Below are positions 25,550-33,031 of a stretch of 42,667 nucleotides of DNA, in pieces. Made by a program: the position numbers and the translations under genes. Under the pieces are notes generated by a model. It did no database searches, had not been told where the DNA came from, and saw nothing but the letters and a program-made list of their open reading frames with translations. The DNA is from Gammaproteobacteria bacterium. Lineage in GTDB: Bacteria > Pseudomonadota > Gammaproteobacteria > Pseudomonadales > JAUIET01. The stretch is taken from NCBI GenBank assembly GCA_030431775.1, contig JAUIHW010000034.1, forward strand, positions 1 to 42,667, in the 5' to 3' direction. Each line of letters starts with the position of its first letter. Position 1 is the stretch's first letter.

Positions 25550-25850
25550 TCACTCGAAGTTGTAAATCAGGTCGATGCCGAAAGTGCTTTCTTCGCCGTA
25601 AATCACCGACCTTGCCGCGTGTGGAAATTCGCCATTACCGCCGATGGGGTATTCCTCGTCGGTCAGGTTTTTACCCCAGAGGGCCACTTCAGCCTCCCCG
25701 CCCTGCAACGCTTTATTGCCCCGGGTCAACCCTGCGTTGATCTGGCCTTACGAGTCGAAAATGGAGTCCTGTTCCCACCCAGCCTGCGTCGGGTCGATCA
25801 TCCATGTAGCTGTAGGGGCAGAAAATCGCTTAGCGGGTTCAGCGCCACAA
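25550..25850 (-). pseudogene. remnant of a TonB-dependent receptor (C-terminal end only)
   Basis: Read on the minus strand, the bases down to a TGA at 25552-25550 encode a typical receptor end: EVALWGKNLTDEEYPIGGNG, then ARSVIYGEESTFG and DLIYNFE. VALWGKNLTDEEY is a hallmark of TonB receptor beta barrels. Just upstream, DS-stop-GQINAGLTRGN shows an in-frame TAA, and the preceding SYMDDRPDAGW continues in another frame, so at least one stop and one frameshift are present. The left boundary is approximate. No plug domain or signal peptide remains. It lies immediately behind the intact receptor gene and in the same direction, but differs from it in sequence, so it is a separate decayed receptor. 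Confidence 0.75.
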
Positions 25851-25890
25851 CGGCCGGAGGAACACGGCCGGCCGTTGTGGCTGGTATAGG

Positions 25891-28140
25891 TCAGAAGTTA
25901 TAGCTGACGGTTACACCGGCGGTACGCGGTTCAAGCTGGGCGCGAACCCAAAGCAAACCAGACTCGATCGAGCCGCCGGCTGGATTGTCGTAATCCGGTA
26001 TTGTGGGCCGGCCTTCGTTATTAATCTCGGCCGATTCATCAAAGGCATTTTTTACCCAAATACGCGCATCCCAGGCATCGTCTATGGTGCGCCAGCCAAC
26101 AAACAGGTCCAGAGTGGTGTAGCTGTCCAGCTCGCGCTGTTCACTAGTGGAGAAATACTCGCTTTCTGCATTGGCCAGTGCGCGCACATACCATTCGCTG
26201 CTGCCGGAGCCGATCGGTTGCGAATACTCGGTATTCAGGTTCAGTGACCACTCGGGCTGGTTGCCCGCCCGCGAACCGGTAAAGTTGCAGGTATTAAAAC
26301 TGTCGGGGGCCGCTCCCACTGGGTTATCGTCATCGCAGGGCACGTTGGCTGCGGAGGACAGCTCGGTTTTGTTGTAGCTCAGCGCGGCACCAAAGCTCCA
26401 GTTTTCAGAGATCAGCAGTGAGAAGTCGGAATCGAAGCCGTAGGCCTCCGCTTCGTCAATGTTGACCACGGGCGTAGAGAAGCCGAGCGAGCCGTCGGCG
26501 TTGCGGAATTCAACTTCTGCCTGGTACTGAAAATCGCTATAGGTTTGGTAGTAAACTGCGAAATTCCACAGACCACGGCCTTCGAGCACAGTCCATTTAT
26601 AGCCAACTTCGAAGTTATCACTTTCTTCCGCGTCAAACAGGCCGAATATGGTGGGCTGTACCGAACCGGAAATATTGGTGGTTCCACCTCGCCAGCCACG
26701 GTCGTAGCTCGCATAGGCCATAAAGTTGTCAGTGAATTGGTGCTGGTATTTCAGTGAGCCGGTAACGGCGTCGTCAGACGTCTCCTGTACCTCAGGAGCA
26801 ACACCTTCCTGGGAGCGCACATCGACCATTGGAATCTGGATAGGGGCAATCAGGTCGGTAATCGACGTAAAGGTCTGGCGATTATTGCGGTCTTCTTCCA
26901 TATACCGAAGGCCCACCGTCAAGGTGTCTTTGTCGGTCAGATGAATGGTGTTGTGAGTAAAGTAACCGTAGTAGTCAGCGTCGATTTGGGCCGGGCCAGT
27001 GGTTTCTGTTTGCACAACAAAACCGCCGCCAACTGCGCCAAATGTTTGTACGATCACCGGTGTGACCGACTCTGATTTTTGATAGAAAGCACCGATAGTC
27101 CAGTCCCAGAAATCATTGCCCTGGGATGCCAGGCGGGCCTCGTAATTGAGCAAGCCGGTGACATCGGACAGCACGAACTGCTCCTGGCCCTGCACCGGCG
27201 AGCTATCGCCATCCCAATTGCGCTGCAATACATTGTCCTGGTGGGAGAACTGCAAGGTGGCACTGAGGTTGTCGGTAAAATTGTAGTCTGCGGTCAAAAT
27301 GGTGTAGTCGGTCTCGCCTTCCATGGTTGAGCTGAAATCACCCACTGCGGTTCGATCGTCGAACGCTATGCCGTTGCCTTTGACAATCGCATCGATATCA
27401 CCTTCATCATCCAGGTCATGATACGACAGGCGCAGGCGAAGATTCTCAGTTGCTTGCCACAGCGCAACTACTCGAAACGCGCTGATTTCACGCTCCAAAT
27501 CTTTGCCCAGAGTAATATTGGTGGCATCCAGATTCTCATTTTTGTCGTACATACCTGCCAGGCGAATACTCAACTGATCCTTTATGATCGGCACTGACAC
27601 GCCGAACTGTGTGTTCGACCCGCTGTGCTCGGTGAAGCTCTGTTGAATATAACCGTCGACTTCTTCCAGATTAGGGTCACGCGAGCGCAAGGTGATCGCG
27701 CCGGCCGGTGATGCCTGGCCATACAGTGTGCCTTGAGGGCCGCGCAGCAGTTCCACCTGCTGCATGTCATAGATACCGCTGAAGAGTGCGCGCTGCTGCG
27801 ATATAAAGGAGCCATCAAGATATACGGTAACCCTTGGGGTCACCGGACCGTTCAGGTCTGTGCCGAGGCCCCGGGTTGCAATATTGGTGTCAAAGCCGGA
27901 GCCGAATATTGTCAGGCCGGAGGTGAGTTTGGTGAGGTCGCCAAATTCGAAAGACGCCATTTCTTCCAGTACATCGCCGGTAACCACGTTAACGGTCATT
28001 GGAGTCTCCGAGAGTGACTCACTCCGTTTCTGGGCCGTCACGATAATTTCTTCCAGCACCAGGGAGTTCTGGGCAGCGGCCGGCAGGGTAATGGCCGACG
28101 TGATCAATGCGGGTATGATTTTTCTGGATAAAGTTTTCAT
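25891..28140 (-). CDS. TonB-dependent outer-membrane receptor
   Basis: A 749-residue receptor from the ATG at 28140 (AGAGG upstream); the in-frame extension to 28203 is unlikely. A signal peptide (about 1-24, ending PAAAQ) is followed by a TonB box region LEEIIVTAQKRSESLSETP. The plug domain (about 45-160) has VELLRGPQGTLYGQASPAGA, and a 22-strand barrel ends in the aromatic VSYNF. This type in environmental Proteobacteria imports siderophores, but also sugars, lipids and probably sterols. An ATAG-N6-CTAT operator lies in its promoter region, tying it to the catabolic genes and favouring uptake of the pathway substrate. Confidence 0.92.
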   Translation of the reverse strand: MKTLSRKIIPALITSAITLPAAAQNSLVLEEIIVTAQKRSESLSETPMTVNVVTGDVLEEMASFEFGDLTKLTSGLTIFGSGFDTNIATRGLGTDLNGPVTPRVTVYLDGSFISQQRALFSGIYDMQQVELLRGPQGTLYGQASPAGAITLRSRDPNLEEVDGYIQQSFTEHSGSNTQFGVSVPIIKDQLSIRLAGMYDKNENLDATNITLGKDLEREISAFRVVALWQATENLRLRLSYHDLDDEGDIDAIVKGNGIAFDDRTAVGDFSSTMEGETDYTILTADYNFTDNLSATLQFSHQDNVLQRNWDGDSSPVQGQEQFVLSDVTGLLNYEARLASQGNDFWDWTIGAFYQKSESVTPVIVQTFGAVGGGFVVQTETTGPAQIDADYYGYFTHNTIHLTDKDTLTVGLRYMEEDRNNRQTFTSITDLIAPIQIPMVDVRSQEGVAPEVQETSDDAVTGSLKYQHQFTDNFMAYASYDRGWRGGTTNISGSVQPTIFGLFDAEESDNFEVGYKWTVLEGRGLWNFAVYYQTYSDFQYQAEVEFRNADGSLGFSTPVVNIDEAEAYGFDSDFSLLISENWSFGAALSYNKTELSSAANVPCDDDNPVGAAPDSFNTCNFTGSRAGNQPEWSLNLNTEYSQPIGSGSSEWYVRALANAESEYFSTSEQRELDSYTTLDLFVGWRTIDDAWDARIWVKNAFDESAEINNEGRPTIPDYDNPAGGSIESGLLWVRAQLEPRTAGVTVSYNF

Positions 28141-28230
28141 TGAAGACCTCTGGTCGTTTATTGTTTGAGTCAATTTTGGCCACTCAGCCGTTTTTAACGA
28201 CATTGCCAGGCAGCTTTAGGGGGTATTTTA

Positions 28231-28260
28231 TTGTGCCAGCTATATAGTTGCAACTATTTT
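28231..28260. promoter_or_regulatory. TetR-type operator with divergent promoters (receptor and SDR)
   Basis: The operator ATAGTTGCAACTAT is at 28244-28257. On the minus strand TTGCAA inside it, a 17-base spacer and TAAAAT form a promoter for the TonB receptor. On the plus strand TTGTGC (28231-28236), an 18-base spacer and TATTTT (28255-28260) could serve the SDR at 28350. Occupancy would block both. Confidence 0.55.
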
Positions 28261-28349
28261 ATTTGCAAGGCAAACTGTTTTCCTGGATCGTTGGATCGAA
28301 TAGTGTGTCGGGTCACCAACTAGGTATTAACAATGGGGGCTTCCAGTAA

Positions 28350-29147
28350 ATGAACGGTTTTGAGCTGAATGGTGCTACGGCATTGATTACCGGGGGTGGT
28401 TCCGGCATAGGGCGGTCCATCGCGCTGTGTTTCGCGCGGGCGGGTGCCAGGGTCGCTCTGGCGGCAAGAACTCAGAGCGACATCGATCAAGTGGCTTCGC
28501 AGTGCCGGGAAACTGGCGTTGATGCGCTTGCAATCGCGACAGACATAACGGTGGGTGAAGACCTTGATCACCTGGTTAGCACGGTGACTCAGCACTTTGG
28601 TGGCCTGGACATACTGATCAACTGCGCCGGTGGTGCCGGTGCGCCTAAATCCGCTTTAGAGATTACCGATGAGTACTTCACCGAACTGTTGCATTTCAAC
28701 CTGGTCAGTCGCTTCGGCCTGATCCGGCGATGCCTGCCACATTTGCTGGAAAGCGAGCGGGCCAGCGTGGTAACTATTACGTCGGTGCTGGGCCGCATGC
28801 CCGACCCTGGCTTCCTGACATCCAATACCATCAACGCAGGCCTGGACAATATGACTCGAGAGCTCGCCACGGAATTCGCGCCTCGTGTCCGGTTCAATGC
28901 GATTCAGGTGGGTGCGACCATGACAGAGGCCTTGGCACCGTTGTTGGAGCACGGCACCTTGCAGCAGCAAATGGCGGAACTGACGCCCCTCAAACGACTG
29001 GGAACCCCTGAAGACATCGCCTACGGAGCGCTTTACTTGTGTGCTCCGTCGGGCAGCTGGGTAACCGGTAAGCTGTTGGAAATTGATGGCGGCCAGACAA
29101 CCACGAACTGGCCACTGCCCATGAACCATTTCATGCGGGATGCATGA
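28350..29147 (+). CDS. short-chain dehydrogenase fold protein lacking the catalytic Tyr and Lys
   Basis: A 265-residue SDR-fold protein. The cofactor loop TGGGSGIG (14-21), Arg40 and NCAG (91-94) are intact, as is Ser145 (ITS). Thirteen residues after that Ser, where the other two short-spaced SDRs in this window have Tyr, this one has Ser158, and Asn162 stands where Lys should be (SNTIN before AGLDNM). It is therefore probably not an ordinary alcohol dehydrogenase. It could be a hydratase-, isomerase- or lyase-type SDR, or a non-catalytic partner. It is divergent from the TonB receptor behind the shared operator at 28244, and convergent with the unrecognised protein at 29167. Confidence 0.8.
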   Translation: MNGFELNGATALITGGGSGIGRSIALCFARAGARVALAARTQSDIDQVASQCRETGVDALAIATDITVGEDLDHLVSTVTQHFGGLDILINCAGGAGAPKSALEITDEYFTELLHFNLVSRFGLIRRCLPHLLESERASVVTITSVLGRMPDPGFLTSNTINAGLDNMTRELATEFAPRVRFNAIQVGATMTEALAPLLEHGTLQQQMAELTPLKRLGTPEDIAYGALYLCAPSGSWVTGKLLEIDGGQTTTNWPLPMNHFMRDA

Positions 29148-29166
29148 GCTTTCGGCAGCAAAAACC

Positions 29167-30516
29167 CTAACCGCGCGCAATCAGTCCCGGCAGGCGGCGC
29201 TGTTCAAAGGTAAAGTTAACCCCTTTGCTGCTGCGCGCTATTTGCATTTCCATGGGCTCTTCCAGTGGCTCATTGGTCTCGTCAATGACAACGTCCCAGG
29301 CAAGGGGCGCGTCTCCGGTGTTATCTACGCTATGGCAGCGCGCTCGCGGGTTAACGTGCGCAACCATCGATTCCAGAGCAGGGTGTGGTTCTCTGCCGAG
29401 TTGGCTGAACCAATTGTGCAGGACGTTCTCTTGCAATGCCGGGCAATCGCCAATGCTGATGCGTAAGCTGTTTGGACCGGTGATGTCCACGCGCAGGTCG
29501 ACATAGGTTCTTGGGTAGAAATGCGGGTGAAGCTGAATGATCTTGGCCATGGTCTCAATATCGTCTCCGGCCAGGCCGAGGTGGTTTTGAAAACGCTCAA
29601 CGGCCACCCGGGTATGCCCTACCCAGGAGCGTTCCGAGAAACGGCGGCCAATGTCGTCTCCGTAGTTGATTGTCTGGCTTCGCGTGTAGCTGTGCGCCAG
29701 CAACAGGGACTGGACCGCATTTTCCTGGATAATCAGCTGTAGCGCGCGCTGTGAGAAATCTTCGAACTGCAGGTGCGGGTCAAAGGCGCCTGAATAATTC
29801 TCCAGTCCACCTGGTTCCACAATGTCGGCCTGCTTGACCAATGGTACTTCCGCCAGTTGGCATTGCTGTAACTCGTACATCACCGGTATGTGTTCAAATG
29901 TTGTGTCTTCATCGCCTTTGAATACCTTCCAGCGGCAGTGCGGGTAGCGACCCTCACCATTACCGTTTTCGGCGTTGATCCGCGGCGGCCGGTGAAATGG
30001 GCGCATAACGATCCGTGGATGGGTCGCTGCCGCTGTTGCATCAAAAGTTGGGTCCTCGATGTCGTGACACATCAACTTGATCAGCTGAGGGTCGTTGCCA
30101 TTCTTTTCCAGGTCCAGCAAAGCTCCGCAATGCGCCAGCCAGAACTCGCCATAATCCGGAGAATCCAGCCGGAACTGAAAATCCATAAACTGCTGTGGGG
30201 AGCCAACTTCCAGCTGCAGGTTCTTGAACACGGTTTCCACGGTATCGCCCTCAAAGCCGAGCGCCTGTTGCATTCGAATGGAGTAGATCGGGCTTGCTCC
30301 CTGCCACTCCTCGATACCCGATCGGGTAAATCCCTCCACGCCATACTTCATGGCAACAAGAGGCTGGGCCACCCGATCGTACAGATGACCGATCAGATTG
30401 AATTCGTGGGCCAGCCTTGACAGAAAGCTGCGTGAAAAGTCGCCGAGTGTCAGGTCCGGGTCAAAAGGGCCTGAGTAATCTTCTCTAAGTTGTCTGGAGT
30501 TTTCTTGTGCTGACAT
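29167..30516 (-). CDS. unrecognised duplicated-domain protein (copy 2)
   Basis: A 449-residue soluble protein, paralogue of the 17277 product. Both share CHDIEDPTFDATA, HRPPR and LAWDVV-DE. The internal duplication is clearest here. YSGPFDPDLTLGDFS at 14-28 recurs as YSGAFDPHLQFEDFS in the second half, and ALGFEGDTVETVFKNLQL recurs as HLGLAGDDIETMAKIIQL; each half then has a strand-rich stretch ending in Cys (HCGALLDLE, DCPALQE). Only the first half carries the CHDIEDPTFDATA and HRPPR blocks. The N-terminal extension is longer than in copy 1. The gene follows the carboxymuconolactone-decarboxylase-like gene by 64 bases and may be in the operon of the double-MarR regulator. The function is unknown; an enzyme is likely. 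Confidence 0.75.
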   Translation of the reverse strand: MSAQENSRQLREDYSGPFDPDLTLGDFSRSFLSRLAHEFNLIGHLYDRVAQPLVAMKYGVEGFTRSGIEEWQGASPIYSIRMQQALGFEGDTVETVFKNLQLEVGSPQQFMDFQFRLDSPDYGEFWLAHCGALLDLEKNGNDPQLIKLMCHDIEDPTFDATAAATHPRIVMRPFHRPPRINAENGNGEGRYPHCRWKVFKGDEDTTFEHIPVMYELQQCQLAEVPLVKQADIVEPGGLENYSGAFDPHLQFEDFSQRALQLIIQENAVQSLLLAHSYTRSQTINYGDDIGRRFSERSWVGHTRVAVERFQNHLGLAGDDIETMAKIIQLHPHFYPRTYVDLRVDITGPNSLRISIGDCPALQENVLHNWFSQLGREPHPALESMVAHVNPRARCHSVDNTGDAPLAWDVVIDETNEPLEEPMEMQIARSSKGVNFTFEQRRLPGLIARG

Positions 30517-30580
30517 AGGAGGTTGCTCGCTATTCTCTGTGTTGTTTCTGACTATGGGAATTCAATAGTTAATGGCATGG

Positions 30581-30976
30581 TTACTCACCGGAATTTTTTG
30601 CATTCCTGAGGAATTCTTCCGCTTCCGCTATGCCCGCTTCCATTGGTCCGAGCATCGCGGCGGCTCTGGGGTAGCCTGCGTATTGTGCGATGAATAACAA
30701 TAGCTCTCTGGCGTCTTCACCGTCTATTTCGCCGTTTTTGATCGACGCTTTAACCTGGATCTTAAACGTTTCGGCCTCCCCTTTGTCAGCGATAATGCCC
30801 AGCAAGAGAATCCGCTTGTCACGCATCGACAGCTTATCTCTTGTCCACAGTTCAGCAAATAGTTGTTTGAGCATAATGTCGCTGAACACATAGCCTTCGG
30901 GCGCTGTCACCACATCACCGGCGTATACTTTTTTGATGGTTTCCTCGCCCAGGGCGCGTCGTTCTTGGTCGTTCAT
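30581..30976 (-). CDS. carboxymuconolactone decarboxylase / AhpD-fold family protein
   Basis: A 131-residue all-helical protein from the ATG at 30976 (AGGAGA upstream). LWTRDKLSMRDKRILLLGII and the later DARELLLFIAQYAGYPRAAA are the family's two conserved helices. There is no AhpD-type CxxC pair, so a peroxidase role is unlikely. Gamma-carboxymuconolactone decarboxylase-like chemistry or an uncharacterised lactone/enol reaction is more likely. It starts 13 bases after the double-MarR gene, so the two are co-transcribed. A homologue sits at the end of the mycobacterial cyp51 neighbourhood, as far as I recall. Confidence 0.82.
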   Translation of the reverse strand: MNDQERRALGEETIKKVYAGDVVTAPEGYVFSDIMLKQLFAELWTRDKLSMRDKRILLLGIIADKGEAETFKIQVKASIKNGEIDGEDARELLLFIAQYAGYPRAAAMLGPMEAGIAEAEEFLRNAKNSGE

Positions 30977-30989
30977 AAATTTCTCCTGT

Positions 30990-32036
30990 TTAGAAATAGT
31001 TGCCGGAAACCAGCAGTTTACCCAAGGCATTGGCGCCTTTGTCGCCGAGCTGTCGATTCAGCTGGCGCGCGATAAATCGGATGTCGGTTTCCTTGTCGAC
31101 AGTACTACCGAAGATTTCTTCTTCCAGCTGCAGTTTGTAATACAGTCTGCTCAGCGTATTTTCCAGCTGCTTCTGGGCCGGCCGGCCAATCAGTTGAGCG
31201 AACTCGGCCCGCAATTCGTCCACGGATTGGGCTGAATCCGCCATAAGCCGTTGACCGCGGGGTGTGAAGTTCAGCACTACCTGGCGGGCATCACGTGGAT
31301 CCGCTGTGCGGCGAATATAGTCGAGACCTTCCAACTCGCCAACAATAGCCCCGATCGCCTGTTTGCTAATACGGTGGGCCTTTGCCATTTGCCAGATACG
31401 ACCGCCCTGTGGGCCAATTGCCGACAGTACCTGGCCAAAACTGAGCTTCAGCTTGGGATGGCCCTTAGCCATGGTTAATTCCATCAACCGGGCATTGCTA
31501 TAGTCGGCCAACCTCGGCAGCGCCGCAACCATGGGCGGCGTTGACTGCCCCTTGCTATTAGTATCGGCCAGGTGCGGCAACTGCAAAGCGGCCAGTAGCT
31601 TGGCAATGTGGTGCGCTGAAGTATCCATTTGCTGCTGGCCGGCAATTTGCTCCATTTCCCCCTGCAGACGCATGGCGATGCGGCTACCGGTAGCCAGCAT
31701 GTCTCTGGCTTTTGCTGTGGGCTGCAATAACTTTGCCCGCCCATCGGATGGGTCGTCACATTGCTCCAAATAACCGGCCGCAACAATCTGCTTGGTAGTC
31801 TGGTTCGCCGCCTGGCGGGAAATACCCAACACCTGGGCGATATCGCTGAGCCGCGTGCCCTGTTGGCTGCTGAGCGTAATATACGGTTGGAAACTTATGC
31901 GCAGCTCAGAGTGCCCATGTTTATCGGTTAGTGCATGCATGACTTCCGATTGCAGATGCAATGCCACCCCGAGAAGATGGCGGGCGAAGTTATCGCGATA
32001 TTGCGTCAGTAAATTTGGCGATTGAACAGGGTTCAT
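30990..32036 (-). CDS. regulator with two MarR-type winged-helix units
   Basis: A 348-residue protein, twice the usual MarR length. The first unit (about 45-130) has SSQQGTRLSDIAQVLGISRQ, AANQTTKQIVAAGYLEQ and the wing DPSDGRAKLLQPT. The second (about 205-300) has GGRIWQMAKAHRISKQAIGA, IVGELEGLDYIRR and DPRDARQVVLNFTPRGQRLM. Such a fusion could work as a single-chain pseudo-dimer. It is divergent from the beta-hydroxyacid dehydrogenase/ALDH/SDR operon, and overlapping palindromes (32067-32087) lie in the shared promoter region, so control of both sides is likely. The inducer is unknown. Confidence 0.85.
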   Translation of the reverse strand: MNPVQSPNLLTQYRDNFARHLLGVALHLQSEVMHALTDKHGHSELRISFQPYITLSSQQGTRLSDIAQVLGISRQAANQTTKQIVAAGYLEQCDDPSDGRAKLLQPTAKARDMLATGSRIAMRLQGEMEQIAGQQQMDTSAHHIAKLLAALQLPHLADTNSKGQSTPPMVAALPRLADYSNARLMELTMAKGHPKLKLSFGQVLSAIGPQGGRIWQMAKAHRISKQAIGAIVGELEGLDYIRRTADPRDARQVVLNFTPRGQRLMADSAQSVDELRAEFAQLIGRPAQKQLENTLSRLYYKLQLEEEIFGSTVDKETDIRFIARQLNRQLGDKGANALGKLLVSGNYF

Positions 32037-32042
32037 GGCAAT

Positions 32043-32087
32043 AAAGTAAATTCAAATTACTTAAAAGTCAATTAATATTGACAATAT
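32043..32087. promoter_or_regulatory. promoter of the double-MarR gene with overlapping palindromes
   Basis: On the minus strand TTGACT (32071-32066), 17 bases and TACTTT (32048-32043) form a promoter. Two palindromes overlap it: GTCAAT with ATTGAC (32067-32082) and ATATTGACAATAT (32075-32087). TTGACA at 32078-32083 may be the -35 box of the plus-strand operon, though its -10 is weak. The core ATTGA with TCAAT resembles the site at 13979. Confidence 0.45.
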
Positions 32088-32142
32088 ACTTCGCTTGAGG
32101 TTAGTCTGATCAGGTGGTTTAAAGCGCAATGAGGATTAACAC

Positions 32143-33027
32143 TTGTCTGACAACAAAAATGTGGGCTACATCGGTCTCGGAAACATCGGCAAGCCATCAG
32201 CACAGCGTTTGATAGGTGATGCATTCAAGGCCCATGTCTATGACGTGTATCAGCCAGCAGTGGATGAGCTGGTGGAAGCCGGGGCCATCGGCTGCGCATC
32301 GGTGGCGGAGCTTGCCAGCGCGTGCACCCATATTGGCATTTGTGTTCGCGACGATGCCCAGGTTGAAGCCTTGCTGCACGGGGAAGATGGCATCTTTGCC
32401 AATGCCGTCAGTGGAACGCGGGTGGCCATTCACAGCACGGTCACTCAGGCCAATGTATGGAAATGGCACGAGGAAGCAGCGGCTGTTGGCATTCGCCTGA
32501 TCGACGCACCGATTACCGGTGGTGCACACCGCGCAGCGGATGGCACCCTGTGTTACATGGTAGGCGGAGAGGCCAGTGATATTGAAGCGCTGACCCCGGT
32601 GTTTGAAACATCTGCCGAAAAAATAGTTCATGCCGGGCCCGTGGGCAGCGGGATCGCTTTGAAGCTGTGTAACAACTTTATTCAGTACACCGAGTTTGTT
32701 GCCATGGCCGAGGCCACACGCCTGGCCGAGGCCAGTGGGCTGTCGGTGGATGTGCTGCGAGAGGTTGGCATGTCCAATGGCGTGGTTAATGAACAGATGC
32801 ACATGTTTGTATCCGGGCGCAATGCGGTGGCGGCCTCGGGCAGTGACGCCGATATGGAGCAGTTCTTCGGTGCGATGGCCCGCCTGGGCCGAAAGGACCT
32901 GGAGTGCGCGCTGACCACCGCCGCAGAAAAAGGCGTGGTAATGCCAACCGCGCAATTCATTTGCGACCGTATCGAGGACGTCTTTCTGGCTAAAGACGAA
33001 TCCAAACCTGTAAGCACAGAGGGGTAA
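32143..33027 (+). CDS. beta-hydroxyacid dehydrogenase (3-hydroxyisobutyrate/6-phosphogluconate DH family)
   Basis: A 294-residue NAD(P)-dependent dehydrogenase starting at a TTG (32143) with GAGG upstream; an ATG at 32129 is out of frame. GYIGLGNIGKP at 8-18 is the GxGxxG cofactor loop. DAPITGG at 121-127 is the substrate-binding motif. GPVGSGIALKLCNN at 165-178 supplies catalytic Lys174 and Asn178. The family oxidises 3-hydroxyacids or reduces short aldehydes; the acid here is not known. It is first in an operon with the aldehyde dehydrogenase (four bases on) and the 3alpha-HSD-type SDR. A homologue occupies the same gene company in M. tuberculosis (Rv0768-Rv0770 as I recall). Confidence 0.88.
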   Translation: MSDNKNVGYIGLGNIGKPSAQRLIGDAFKAHVYDVYQPAVDELVEAGAIGCASVAELASACTHIGICVRDDAQVEALLHGEDGIFANAVSGTRVAIHSTVTQANVWKWHEEAAAVGIRLIDAPITGGAHRAADGTLCYMVGGEASDIEALTPVFETSAEKIVHAGPVGSGIALKLCNNFIQYTEFVAMAEATRLAEASGLSVDVLREVGMSNGVVNEQMHMFVSGRNAVAASGSDADMEQFFGAMARLGRKDLECALTTAAEKGVVMPTAQFICDRIEDVFLAKDESKPVSTEG

Positions 33028-33031
33028 AACA

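Noticed and set aside
30551-30569. ACTAT-N9-ATAGT inverted repeat upstream of the 29167 gene
   Set aside because: The half-sites are in reversed order with a longer spacer than the ATAG-N6-CTAT operators, so I did not count it as a regulon member.
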